DNA of 64,000 nt from Candidula unifasciata (GCA_905116865.2 CAJHNH020002558.1:227432-291431), one strand, 5' to 3'; shown: positions 49,795 to 60,559, counted from the first letter of the stretch. Notes: generated by a model not told the origin, from the sequence alone. Numbers and translations: made by a program.

Positions 49795-50060
49795 TGGCGG
49801 CCATGGACAATGCTGATATACTGAAAGCCGTACGAGAAGTGAGACGTTTGCGAGAACCAGGTAATGATTGTCAATCTGCAACTATGACTAGACTGCAAGA
49901 ACAGTATGTTAAAAGGTCTGACAAGACCACTATGCAGGAAGCCAAAGAAGAATAAGAAACCAACACAGGACTAGTGTCATCAACCGCTACAAGCTGCGGG
50001 ATGTACTGAGGAGGGGGTGTGAGCACTTATGGATTTATTAGTTCTATGTGCAATCAGAAT
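49795..50060 (+). mobile_element. LINE 3' tail fragment
   Basis: It reads N-A-D-I-L-K-A-V-R-E-V-R, then S-A-T-M-T-R-L-Q-E-Q-Y-V-K and N-Q-H-R-T-S-V-I-N-R-Y-K, then C-E-H-L-W-I. It parallels the tail at 12,150-12,450. Confidence 0.6.
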
Positions 50061-50264
50061 AATCAGTCTTCTGACTAACTGACCTCCGGATCTAACAATA
50101 AAGTTACTCACTTTTCCTGAATGTCCACTCATCGGGAACGCCTATGAATCAATTCCAAGTACTTCAGAGACACGATAGACGACATCCTGACCAACGGAAA
50201 AACAGACTCCATTAAAAATGCAGCCAGTCACCAATAAACTGTTCAGACACAAACTGTCCCATCA

Positions 50265-51060
50265 ACAGATGAATACGGCTGTTCACGGATGGTTCATCAA
50301 AGGAACCTGATGAAGGAGATGGAATCCACATTAAATGGACCAGTTGTGGCATAAGAGAGGGCAGTTTACCTAAAGGGGAACACTTCACCATTAGCAATGG
50401 CGATGCGGGAGGTGGTACCCATTTACCAGATAACTGCAGACCTGAGTCAAAAGTAGTTATTTTGTTATATGCTGGCTCAGTATTGCGGCTGATACAAAGC
50501 AATAAGCAAGTACAGTTCAACAAGTTTAAAGTAAAGGACCCTTTCCCACGCCTTAAGGCGTGTCGGGCATATAGGGCTAAACCCATTTTTTTAATAGACC
50601 ATTCGACACTTGATGGGTGATGTGATCAGCATCACCACGGCCTCCTTTACTTCCAAGGTCTTTTACCTGGTTCCCACTTATGGCTGGGAGTCCGGGTCAC
50701 TTTTGAAAAAATTGCGGATCCATCAGGACTTGAACCCATGACTTTCCGACCCGCCGGCAAGCATCTAGCCGCTAAACCACAGCGACTCCCTCAGAAAGTT
50801 TATATCTATGCTAAATAGGATGGGTCAGTTAACCAAGCAGACTTTGCTCCAGAGGATCCCAGGCCACTGCAACATTGAATGAAAATGAAAGAGCAAACTA
50901 CTTAGCAAAAATTAGAATGCATACAGAACTGGCAGATACAAGAGGCACGTTTGAGAAAAATAAAACACATCAGAGCAACCATTTGATCTCACTGAACACT
51001 TCCTGTTCAGAGCACAATCCTGAAGACCCAAGCAACCTCCTCACTCGAAAGACCTGAAAA
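50265..51060 (+). mobile_element. LINE RNase H domain split by a SINE
   Basis: The left part reads L-F-T-D-G-S-S-K-E-P (RNase H catalytic-Asp strand). The right part reads L-Q-R-I-P-G-H-C-N-I-E, then N-E-R-A-N-Y-L-A-K-I (GNExANxLAK). A family B SINE lies between them at 50,528-50,795. Confidence 0.65.
50528..50795 (-). mobile_element. SINE family B inside a LINE RNase H domain
   Basis: It has AAAGTAAAGGACCCTTTCCC, CTTAAGGCGTGTCGGGCATA, GATGGGTGATGTGATCAGCA, then GGACTTGAACCCATGAC (inverted B-box) and TAGCCGCTAAACCACAGCGA (inverted A-box region). Confidence 0.75.
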
Positions 51061-51199
51061 TGTTATGTTATTACAAACGGCGTCACTGCATATTGGACAT
51101 TCCCATGCTGCTCAGTTCTTCGATCCAGCAGCCTCCCCAGTGATTCCATACATATCATATACAATACTAGTACCCATTTCAGGCAGGGTTAGTCTGGAA

Positions 51200-51295
51200 A
51201 CTAGAGTTATTTTAAAAAAAATCAGCCCGGGGTCTGAACCCATAGCCTTCCGATCCGCAGGAGAGCGTCTGGCCTCTACACCACGACAGCATCTT
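51200..51295 (-). mobile_element. SINE family B, head fragment only
   Basis: It has GGGGTCTGAACCCATAGCCT, TCCGATCCGCAGGAGAGCGT and CTGGCCTCTACACCACGACA; the body is absent. Confidence 0.6.
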
Positions 51296-51370
51296 TATGT
51301 GTTTTGTTTGAATATACATATACATGTATGTGTGTGCAAACACATATACTTGTATTCCCATATAGGCGTA

Positions 51371-51618
<248 letters not shown>

Positions 51619-51809
51619 TATATATTCACGCTGCATACCAATCCTCTCCCCAACAACTATCATCAGGTACAAGAGTACTAGTCCAAGCGATTTGTTTGGT
51701 GCAATTACCACTTCTTAGTCAACATAGTTGGCACAGAGAAACCAGACCACAATTATATCCAGTACTGCTCGCATGTCCCCCTTTAAAAAAAAATTGAATG
51801 AACTGGCTA

Positions 51810-52060
51810 ATGTTGAATTAACGATCGACGTCATAGCACTCAGGATACTACCATGAGCCCTCAGTCCCCATCTTCAGCAGCAAGCGAAGAGTTCCAATTC
51901 TGATGGCACCAGTAACTGTCAGACTGTATTTCCCTTGAGTGTTGAGCGTCGGCAAGGGAAGCGTCATTCTCCTCAGACCGTAACTATCTATCTGTGACTC
52001 CATACGGTTCACTGCCTCCTAAAGGGCTTTCACACCAGCTAGCTTGTCATTCATCAACGG
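51810..52060 (-). mobile_element. LINE 3' tail fragment (RNase H lineage)
   Basis: It shares CCCAGTCCCC-like, CTTCAGCAGCAAGCGAAGAG and GAGTGTTGAGCGTCGG-type blocks with 100-400 and 54,320-54,500. On the minus strand it corresponds to the tail of the 56,375 element. Confidence 0.55.
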
Positions 52061-52329
52061 ACGGACAACGCAAAGAATAAAATCCGTTGGATGATTGCAG
52101 CAACATGCACACTAACGTACAGATTCACGCAGTGGTGCGCACCAAACGCGACTAAAAATCAGTTGTCATGAAAGGAAAATAACATCTCAAAGACGTTTAC
52201 GAACCATCAAAGTTAGATGTCTGTCCTGTCAAATATCACCAGATATCCCCGCCATCTCCTGCAGCATGAACTAGTCGCGTAGACCAGGCCTGGTTCCACC
52301 CGAAGACTGTCTGCAGGATGTATGCCCTG

Positions 52330-52450
52330 ATGAAGTCAAGACGGCCGGCGTAATGCTGACCACATTACACCTAGTGCCGATTGACCTGTGACAGTACGGG
52401 TGCTCTTCCCATATGCCGGATGCGCCTAAAAGCGTGAAAAGGGATCTTTA
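52330..52450 (+). mobile_element. SINE family B, 3' part
   Basis: It has GGCGTAATGCTGACCACATT, CCTAGTGCCGATTGACCTGT, and GCGTGAAAAGGGATCTTTAC. Confidence 0.55.
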
Positions 52451-52569
52451 CTCTTTTTAAAAAATCTTTTTACAAAGAGTAACTAACGATTGCTTGAAAG
52501 AAGCCAATGAAAGTAGATCTCTATATACAACAATAAGAGACAAACACTGTTTTTGTTTTTTGGCCACAT

Positions 52570-52785
52570 AATGAGAAGAGATACATTGGAGAACATCGTA
52601 ACTGCTGGAAAGATCAGTGGAAAAGGGTTAAAGACAGACCAAGAGAGATGATGCTGAATGGGATGAAACGATGGCATAAAGGGATATCATCAAGAGAGCT
52701 GTTCCAGGCAACCAGGAATCGTGATCTGTGGAGACGCATAAGCGCCTACGCCAGTTTACAGAGCCCATGATGATGATGTTGACAA
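52570..52785 (+). mobile_element. LINE 3' end with TGATGATGATG tail
   Basis: It reads R-P-R-E-M-M-L-N-G-M-K-R-W-H-K-G, then T-R-N-R-D-L-W-R-R-I-S-A-Y, then ends at a TGATGATGATG tail. Same type as 2,030-2,225. Confidence 0.6.
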
Positions 52786-52799
52786 AATGTCCTACTTTT

Positions 52800-53000
52800 G
52801 TTTCTCCCCTGCAATGTGTCCATCTGTTCCTTCTCTTTTTTATGTTCACCAGCTGCAAACTCCAGTGGGGAATTTCGGTTGTCCGACCATTTCTGGACGT
52901 GTTCCAGAACTTAAGTTTTGTGTGCACATCCGTTTATAGATCTGTAAGCAGACTGTTAGTTTCTCGCCTCTCAGGCAGATACTCTCCGACTTCAGAAAAA
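52800..53000. repeat. dispersed repeat D2, copy 3
   Basis: It has TTATGTTCACCAGCTGCAAA, GTTCCAGAACTTAAGTTTTG and CTCTCAGGCAGATACTCTCC. Confidence 0.6.
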
Positions 53001-53382
53001 AAAAAAAGCGTCTCTAATTAGTCACCTGTTTACGACATGCTTTTTAAGAGGTGGGGCAGTAACCCCCCCCCCCCTTCCCCCCCCCTTAACCTTCCAATGA
53101 GGCCTCGGAGCCTAAACAGGTAGTCCCTTTTTATTATCCTCGCGATTTGCTTTGTTTAATGATAGATAATATTTATCAGTAATTTCTTAGTTCATTTCTT
53201 TGTCTTCCACAGTCTCACAGTTTTAAATTTTTTTTTTTTCAGTCAGTCATGTTTGTGCATATCGGTGCTTTATTAATATCCTACCCTCAGATGACGTCAC
53301 AGGACAGTCCAACATTTTAGAGGGTGGTAAGACTGGGTTTCCTGGCTTTCTGATGCTTTTAACGACCCCAAAATATCTAGAA

Positions 53383-53475
53383 CTGGCCCTAACCCTAACC
53401 CACCTGCGTCCCACGAGAGAGTGCAGCCTAGGTCTAACGACTGCATGCAGCCTAGGTCCCACGACTGCATGCAGC
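53383..53475. repeat. short telomere-like motif and 28-bp repeat
   Basis: CCCTAACCCTAACCC at about 53,386 (two and a half TTAGGG complements), followed by two to three copies of GCAGCCTAGGTC...ACGACTGCAT. Confidence 0.5.
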
Positions 53476-53824
53476 CTATCTACCACCCCCTGAAATATTT
53501 GATTGTCACCTGACCTGGGGATTTCCCCTGTTTGGGGTGGGGTATTAATAATGCATGTCCTCTAAGCCCAGCAGCGTTCATCAGATTGTCTGTTTTCTCT
53601 ACCTTGACAAAAGTATCTCAATAATCGTGCCTCGTGTGTTTCTGTTAAACCTATTTGATTATATAAACATATTATACAATAATTTTCCCCCTAGAATTCC
53701 CCAGTTATGTAGCAAGTCGTTTGCACAATGTCGCTCTCAAAATGGCACCTTGGAACGTCACTTGGTCCGCTATCAGCATTCCCGCCTCATACAGTTCATG
53801 AATTTGGGGGTGGGGCAGGGTGGG

Positions 53825-54215
53825 GGCTGCGTGGTCTCGAGGCAAGGTGTCCTCCTCGGGTGCTGGAGGTTTCGGGTTCAATCCTCCGTAAGGGCTGTAA
53901 TTTTTTTCACCTGGACATGGACTTCTAGTAATTCGCCCTGGTCTCCGGGTGGTGAGATGGGACGTTCGTGTGCATTGTTGCGCACATTTAAAAAAAAAAA
54001 AAAAAATTCCTCGGCTCTTGGAAATCGAAAAGAGTAGCCTAACGGCGCTGCCCGGGCAAATTTTGAAGTTAATCTACCCAAACTTTTTCAGGATCCTCGC
54101 CGCTGCTACAAAGCCTGTGTACTGTGCTGAACTTCTTCGGACTCAGACTTGGAAGAAAAACGGAGCACTTAAGGGTTACTACCCGTGTGCCATATGATGT
54201 TGATCCGTTGTTCAA
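53825..54215 (+). mobile_element. SINE family A, full length with tRNA-type head
   Basis: The head reads GCTGCGTGGTCTCGAGGCAA (A-box) and TTTCGGGTTCAATCCTCCG (good B-box, GGTTCAATCC). The body has GGATCCTCGCCGCTGCTACA and GGAGCACTTAAGGGTTACTA, ending near ATGATGTTGATCCG. Best preserved member of the family here. Confidence 0.75.
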
Positions 54216-54319
54216 ACCTCAAACCTCGAATTGCATGCCCTGGGTGTCGTTGATATCATGTGTCCACCATCATGCTGGTCGTCCCCTGCCTCTTTTTCCA
54301 GGAACCATAGCCCATTAAT

Positions 54320-54500
54320 GTTAAATTTTGAATTAAGAATCGACGTCACAGCACTCGGGACACTCACTCCCTTAAGCTCCCAGTCCCCGTCTTCAGCAGC
54401 AAGCTAATTCCAATTCCGATGTTACCACTAACTGTTTGATTGTATATCCGTCTCCACTTGAGTGTTGAGGGTCGGCTAGATCCCCTGGTATCTGTATAAC
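54320..54500 (-). mobile_element. LINE 3' tail fragment (RNase H lineage)
   Basis: It has GAATCGACGTCACAGCACTC, CTCCCAGTCCCCGTCTTCAG and GAGTGTTGAGGGTCGGC, parallel to 51,810-52,060. Confidence 0.55.
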
Positions 54501-54609
54501 TTGTATCTCCCAACCATATGAAGATTATTGTGACTGAATTACTGATTTTTATCAGAAACGATAATGTTTATAAAACATGAAAACTTAACAGACGAAACGA
54601 AAAGAGGAA

Positions 54610-54790
54610 CCAGAAAGCTTGACATTATCACACCACAAACAAGTGAACGTTGCGGCTAAGGAGCCTTCGTCAGCACACCGCATGTATATGCAGGAACACG
54701 AATAAAATACACAAAAATCCCCTAACTTAAGTGTCTCTGCGTGGAATCAGATATCTGTCTGGCCAACTGAATCTTTGTCAGCTGCGTGAG
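54610..54790. repeat. dispersed repeat D3, copy 2
   Basis: It has TTGACATTATCACACCACAA, CAAGTGAACGTTGCGGCTAA, GAGCCTTCGTCAGCAC and CTGTCTGGCCAACTGA. Confidence 0.6.
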
Positions 54791-54910
54791 CACCGGGAAT
54801 AAATGCGTTTCTGGGCACCACTATGATCACTCCTCGCCGTGTTCTATTGTGTCAGTAGTACAAACATTTGTCACAGTGACTTCTGCTTGTGCCATCCAAT
54901 ATTTTCAGCT

Positions 54911-55175
54911 GATGTTCCCTGCCATCCGATAAGGCCTCACGTAGAAGGTGTTCCCTGCCATCCGATAAGGCCTCACGTAGAAGGTGTTCCCTGCCATCCG
55001 ATAAGGCCTCACGTAGAAGGTGTTCCCTGCCATCCGATAAGGCCTCACGTAGAAGGTGTTCCCTGCCATCCGATAAGGCCTCACGTAGAAGGTGTTCCCT
55101 GTCATCCGATAAGGCCTCACGTAGAAGGTGTTCCCTGACATCCGATAAGGCCTCACGTAGAAGGTGTTCCCTGTC
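54911..55175. repeat. 36-bp minisatellite, seven-plus near-identical copies
   Basis: The unit is TTCCCTGCCATCCGATAAGG then CCTCACGTAGAAGGTG. Copies differ at one or two bases (CCA/TCA/ACA). The period is a multiple of three, so several frames stay open on both strands. Confidence 0.95.
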
Positions 55176-55339
55176 CATTGCGACACTAACATACATATTA
55201 GCTTGTAACACCTTGTATCTTTTATACAGAGAAGGCGAAGCAAAAATGTGCCGCATGCACACAATTGGCGCGCCTCGTAGAAATTCTAAAATGGCGCGCA
55301 TGGCTTCATTTTGTGTGCGCTCCAGCTTTTCTATCTGGT

Positions 55340-56345
55340 GTGAAATAGCGTTATCAGTCCCAGACTATACTACATCATGGAACTAATTAGTTGCTGGTAG
55401 AGTGCATCGAGCATTCTCTATTCCATGTCCGCTGATGCCATTCCCTTCAACACACTGAGTGCTTTCCTTATCTTTAAAACTACCTCTTTCTCATGGTTTT
55501 TGAAAGATAGGCTCCTGTGAAAAGTTATTCCTAGATATTTTAGCGAAATATCTCTCTGTATGTGACTACCATTTATTAAGATGTTCGACACCTAAACTCT
55601 AACAATTCTATTGTTTTATGAAACACCACAATACCGCCCCTTTATCTGGTTATTGCTAGAACCGGTTTCCTTATACGGCTCACCCACCTTGTCTATCGCG
55701 GTCTGTAGTTCTCTAGACGTTTCTCTTCTTTTTCTTCCCTGTCTGTAGACTAAAACATTGCCAGCAAAAAGTCAGAATTCTCACAATACTCGTTGCCTCT
55801 ATTGTCGCTATCCTGCTTGTTTACACCACGACCTTCTCTATTTAAAGGCCAACCAGGTCAACGGGGATTCCCGTTCTTGTGCAAGAATGGAGTCCCTCTG
55901 CGTCCACAGTTTTTATCTAGGAGATGTATACACAAATTAAACAACGGTTTCTTTAATTTTCGACATATTTTATAGAACTATAAGTCATTTTTAAGGTGAA
56001 TAAGTGTGCTATTTAAATATAACAATAAAGGCTCTTACAGACAAACCAAAATACTTTTGCTAGTCAACATGAACATAAATAATTAGAGACGGCGTTGGTT
56101 TACACATCGAAAAGTCCTGGAGAAATATCAGATCCCTGAGGGAGGCCAGGTGTGATACCACAGGATTCAGAGCCCCACAAGCCTACGCGTAATGCAGTCT
56201 GCCGTTCATACAGGACTGCTGCTACCCAGCTGACAATCCAGGGGCTTATTTCTATATCCATAAGTGTGTATAGTAAAACGTCAGATTTAACCCCGTTAGA
56301 TGTATCATCTGGATCCAGCGTCTTTACCACAGTTTCGCCCACTCC
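55340..56345 (-). mobile_element. LINE reverse-transcriptase palm, degenerate
   Basis: The minus strand reads L-L-Y-T-L-M-D-I-E-I-S-P-W-I-V-S-W-V, then L-R-V-G-L-W-G-S-E-S-C-G-I-T and G-L-P-Q-G-S-D-I-S-P-G-L-F-D-V (RT motif GLPQGS..SP.LF). Downstream it has F-A-G-N-V-L-V-Y-R-Q-G, where active elements have an F/Y-A-D-D box, so the catalytic box is lost. About 300 bases of unrelated sequence (about 55,790-56,095) split the domain. Confidence 0.75.
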
Positions 56346-56374
56346 TCCATATACATCGTAAGCCAGGATCGATC

Positions 56375-56935
56375 ACAACGTCTAGTTTGAAAATGGAGGT
56401 GGAGGCAGTCACTGTTGCCTTCAGCTGGCTTGAGAATCAGCTATACACACATGCCGTGATTGTAACTGACTCACAGAGCACGCTGAGGAAGGTGGAGACA
56501 GGCATGCTTCGTGCAGAGTGGCAAGCACCAATTCAGAGGTCCCTGGGTAGTTACCGTCCTTTAGATATTTTCTCTAGGTCATGTCGGTGTGTTGGGAAAT
56601 GAGCAGGCAGATAGGCTGGACGGTTCTGAAACCACATGGTGGTAAATTGATGTATGACAAGCTAGATGTTGTGAGGGCCCTTTGGAAGCGAGTGAACAGT
56701 GTGGAGGCACAAATATATAACTACGGTCTGGGCAAAATGGCGCTGCGGGGAGTTACCAGTGAATCTGGCCGACGCTCAACACTCAGGGGAAGGATGAGGC
56801 GGATATGTAATCAGTCACTGGTACCATCGGAATTTGAACTCTTCGCTTGCTGCTGAAGATGGGGACTGGGCGTTTACGGGGGTGTCCCGAGTGTTGTGAT
56901 GTCGATTCTTTATTCAACATTTATTCAACTTTCAG
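56375..56935 (+). mobile_element. 5'-truncated LINE (RNase H plus tail) nested in the older RT copy
   Basis: It reads L-K-M-E-V-E-A-V-T-V-A-F-S-W-L, then V-I-V-T-D-S-Q-S-T-L-R-K-V-E-T-G and M-L-R-A-E-W-Q, then the 3' region G-K-M-A-L-R-G-V-T and L-R-G-C-P-E-C-C-D. It lies in opposite orientation between two RT parts (56,345 and 56,940), consistent with insertion of a truncated copy. Confidence 0.7.
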
Positions 56936-57165
56936 CAAGTCAGGATCGCAAAATGTCCCCACTTGGTTGGTAACTTCTTAACTTTCTCGGTGGAAGTCGA
57001 TATTGTTCTTGGTAACGCTGTAGTTTTTCAGCCACAATTATCTCCAAAATCTTACCAGATGTATTTTGGAACGGAATAATTCCACAACCATTTAATGTGG
57101 CATGGTCTTTAGTGTCCGTTCTCTGGGCTACAAGATAGTTATCTGCGCATACTCTCATTTACGGC
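56935..57165 (-). mobile_element. LINE reverse-transcriptase fingers fragment
   Basis: The minus strand reads D-T-K-D-H-A-T-L-N-G, then S-G-K-I-L-E-I-I-V-A-E-K-L-Q-R-Y (RT ...GKxLExIVAxKL) and Y-R-L-P-P-R. It is upstream, in element order, of the palm at 56,345. Confidence 0.6.
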
Positions 57166-57199
57166 TCTCTGTGATATGACAGTTTATCTGCATACACAG

Positions 57200-57545
57200 G
57201 CACAGTTAATTCTTAACAAAGTTAGATGCGTTACACTCGCTCAGCCAGTTCTTAGCACAGTTACATGCGTTACGCTCACACTGTTAATTCTGAATAAAAT
57301 TGCATAGGTTACTCTCACACTGATAGTTATTAGCACCGTTACATACGTTACGCTGACACTGTTAATTCCTAAACAAAATTGCATACGTTACGGTCACACT
57401 GTTAATTCCTAACAAAATTACATACGTTAGGGTTACACTGTGTATTGCTAACAAAATTACATACGTTATGGTCACACTGTTAATTCCTAACAAAATCGTA
57501 TACGTTACACTCACACTGACAGTTTTTAGCATAGTTAGATGTGTT
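57200..57545. repeat. degenerate ~43-bp repeat running up to the exon acceptor
   Basis: The unit is TACGTTACACTCACACTGTT then AATTCCTAACAAAATTACA, about eight copies. The last diverged unit runs into the polypyrimidine/acceptor region of the exon at 57,577. Confidence 0.75.
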
Positions 57546-57576
57546 ACGCTCGCACTTAGAGTTCCCTGTGTTACAG

Positions 57577-57709
57577 GCGGAGAAAGTCTACAAGGAGATG
57601 GAAGCCACCGACGACGTCACCCCAAAGCAGTTTGCAAAAGCTATGGAGAAACTAGAGCGAGCCTACTCAGCATGTGTCAGACTGATCATGGTTGCCTCGG
57701 AACTGTTTG
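57577..57709 (+). CDS. plus gene, helical exon between two tandem arrays
   Basis: The acceptor is CCTGTGTTACAG|GCG (phase 0) and the donor GTTTG|GTAAGTC (phase 1). It reads A-E-K-V-Y-K-E-M-E-A-T-D-D-V-T-P-K-Q-F-A and then a Leu/Ala-rich helix (M-E-K-L-E-R-A-Y-S-A-C-V-R-L-I-M-V-A-S-E), the only clearly hydrophobic amphipathic helix of the visible protein. The phase-1 end matches the next exon. A degenerate ~43-bp array abuts the acceptor and an array of donor-like units follows the donor. Confidence 0.7.
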
Positions 57710-58330
57710 GTAAGTCATGTCTTTGTCTTTGGTGAGCTCTCTCTATTTTGTGTGGTGAGAGTCATCTCTGACGTGTCTGGTGACGCGCGTCTATTGCGTT
57801 AGGTAAGTTTTATCTGTTGTCTTTGGTGTGTCTTGTCTTTTGCGTTTGGTGAGGCTTGTCTATGGGTTTGTGAGTCTTGCATGTTGTATTTCCTAAATCT
57901 TTTTTGTTTTACTGGTTGGCCGTGTCCGTAGTATTTGGTGAGTCTTGTCTGTTGTTACTGGTGAGCCATGTTCCTAGTATTTGACGAGTCTTGTCTGTTG
58001 TGTTTGGCGACTCTTGTCTGTTATGTCTGGCGAGTCACGTCTGTTGGTTTAATGAGGGTATTTTCTGTTTTGTTTGGTGAAACGTGTCTGTTGTGTTAGG
58101 GTAGCCTCTTTTGTTGTGTCTAATGTGTCTTTTCTGTTGTGTTTGGCGAAGCTTGCCTCTTGTTTGGAGAATCTTGACTGTTGTTTAATGACACCTGTAC
58201 GTTGTGTTCGGTGAGTCATTTGTGTTGTTTATGGTGAGTTACGTGTGTTGTGTTTGGTGCGTCCTATCTGCTATGTTTGTTCAGTCTTGTTCGTTGCTCT
58301 GCTAGTCTTGTCTGTGGTATGTTTGTGCCT
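57706..58330 (+). repeat. degenerate repeat of splice-donor-like units
   Basis: Starting at the real donor TTTG|GTAAGTC, the intron repeats TTTGGTGAGTCTTGTCTGTT-like units about every 25-35 bases, near 20 times, with variants such as GGTAAGTT, GGTGAGGC and GGTGAGCC. Confidence 0.75.
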
Positions 58331-58435
58331 GTTTATGTGTATATGTGTGAGTATGTGAGTGTTTTATTTTGTTTCTTGTAAAGAACACAATATACATTGC
58401 CTATGTGCAGTTGTTTCATTCTTGTATGTAATGAG

Positions 58436-58561
58436 GAGAACAGAGCTCTTCTGAATCCACAGAAAAAGGAGATTCTGAAGGTACGAAGAACAGAGATTTA
58501 GTGGCAAGTTCCTGCGAGTCTGAGACTTCAGTGTTCTCATCCGAGTCGTCGGTGACAATTA
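58436..58561 (+). CDS. plus gene, Ser/Glu-rich exon
   Basis: The acceptor is TGTAATGAG|GAGAAC; an equally in-frame alternative is 3 nt later (58,439). The donor is ACAATTA|GTAAGTG. Phase is 1 to 1. It reads about 42 residues rich in Ser/Glu (S-S-S-E-S-T-E-K-G-D, E-T-S-V-F-S-S-E-S-S), probably disordered. The strong donor and phase agreement with both neighbours support it; the acceptor has a weak pyrimidine tract. Confidence 0.6.
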
Positions 58562-58734
58562 GTAAGTGAATCTGTTGTTTGTGTCTGCTTTTTGTGTTCC
58601 GCGTCTGATTTGGCACAGTGCTAGCAGTAGCAAGATAAATTCTCCAGTTTCAATGTTTCTTCTTCAGCATTGTGAACCCGTAAGGTTCATTGCAACAGAT
58701 GTCACGCTCGTCCATTCATCTCTATGATGTATCC

Positions 58735-58910
58735 TCTCTTTCCAGTTAGTGACTCCAAGTGTTGGTAAGGTCTGCTTGGATATTATCTCTTTAACGTCTT
58801 CTTGGGCTGCCTCGTGGTCTACGGCCATTGAACTCACTAGTGTGCACAATTTTTCCTTCTGTGTCATCTGCCATTCTTTCTATGCTCCTGTCACTTGTAT
58901 ATTACCCCAC
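58735..58910. repeat. dispersed repeat D5, copy 2
   Basis: It has CTTTCCAGTTAGTGACTCCA, AAGTGTTGGTAAGGTCTGC and ATCTGCCATTCTTTCTATGC; similar to 26,990-27,150. Confidence 0.45.
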
Positions 58911-58958
58911 ATGTTGCCAGTGACGATTTAAACAGAGAATGCATTTCATTGCTGCTTT

Positions 58959-59211
<253 letters not shown>

Positions 59212-59813
59212 TTCCCGCTGTTTGCATTTTTGGTGAGTCTAAAGTTTTGCAACGCTTTGATATCTGTTTAGTGACGAAATGAAATTTGGTGAAAGTGGCG
59301 ATGTCGGCCCCACGCTTCAGCTTCCAACCTGAAAGACCAGAATCTTTCTCACTTTGTTCATTGCCCTGGAACCTGTTCGGCTAGGGATTCCCTGTTGGTA
59401 GCTACGCTAACACCTTTGTGGTGCATATTGCTATTTTCTAACTCAGAAAAGAGAGGAGAAGGTAGGAATAGAAGATGCTCTTGTTTGGAAGGAGATTCCC
59501 CTTTATAGTTTTTAAATTATTTTACTACTTGAGCCTAGCAGAGGCTCCCCCTGTTCGACTTTCATTAAAACTCTGTGCAAAGAGCTGTGCTTTTGCTTTT
59601 TCGTCAGTAAGATTCGGAAATTTGAATTTGTCTCGTTATTCCAGACAGTGCCACTATATTTTTCTTAATATTTAGACTCAGCTCAGGGGTTTCCGTTAAA
59701 TGGAGTTTGATTAATGTGGGACAAATTGGTAGATGCTTCAAGTAGCATCTGGTGAGCTCATAGTTACTGACGAAGAAGAGAACCATTCACTTGTGTCTAT
59801 GTGATTATTCTAG

Positions 59814-59971
59814 CGGACACGAATCGCACTCGCAAGACTCCCAATGAGAAGATCTTACAGAGGAGGTCGAAATCTTCAGAAGTCCGACTACATGATGGGA
59901 CCAGAATGAGAGTCAAACCGCAGCCAGCCAGCAGGAAGACTCGGGCAGCCGATATCGCCGAAACACCTGGG
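59814..59971 (+). CDS. plus gene, basic exon
   Basis: The acceptor is ATTATTCTAG|CG (phase 1) and the donor CCTGGG|GTATGT (phase 0). The 53 codons are strongly basic (R-T-R-K-T-P-N-E-K-I-L-Q-R-R-S-K-S, T-R-M-R-V-K-P-Q-P-A-S-R-K-T-R), which suggests a nucleic-acid, microtubule or acidic-partner contact; this is inference from charge only. Confidence 0.7.
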
Positions 59972-60284
59972 GTATGTATGTGAACGTTTTCTTGTGTTGA
60001 GTTCGTACATGCTGTGTTATTGTCAAGCATGGCATTCAAGTAAAATGTAGGTTTGCTATTAACAAATATACCGTTTAAAAAAAAAAAAACAACAACGTAT
60101 AGTTTTTCGATGTGTGTTTTTATTAGTTGATGGGGAAAGCCCTTACCTCTAAAAGCAAACTATCTAGGCCCAGATGCACATGAACTATCAATTACTGATT
60201 AGTAAGAATTATCATCACAGCACTCCGGGCAGATTCATAGGTGCTCCCATCTCCTTCTCAGAGGCTCTACAGGTGTAAAACGAT

Positions 60285-60480
60285 TGATGAACCCAAAAAT
60301 CCACAAACAGTCAAGCAAGGACCAAAAATCCACGTACAGTCAAGCATTGACCAAAAATCCACACCCAGTGAAACATTGACCAAAAATCCACAAACATTGA
60401 AGCATTGACCAAAAATCCACAAACAGTGAAGCATGGACCAAAAATCCACAAACAGTGAAGCATTGACCAAACATTCACCA
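60285..60480. repeat. 29-bp minisatellite, six to seven copies
   Basis: The unit is ACCAAAAATCCACAAACAGT then GAAGCATTG. Confidence 0.9.
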
Positions 60481-60559
60481 AGAACTGATTTTACGTAGGC
60501 ATTGGTCGGCACCATACACTCGAGATACGTCAAGGATTTATCAAGGCTCCTTTTCTGTT

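Noticed and set aside
49793..49859. Candidate exon with CTACAG acceptor and CCAG|GTAATG donor
   Set aside because: The peptide (N-A-D-I-L-K-A-V-R-E-V) matches the LINE tail seen at 12,150, and its phase does not repair the 44,075/57,577 mismatch.
54911..55175. CRISPR-like regular array
   Set aside because: Units are head-to-tail without unique spacers, in an animal genome.
54839..55301. 149-codon minus frame with repeated L-L-R-E-A-L-S-D
   Set aside because: 36-bp minisatellite, open in several frames on both strands.
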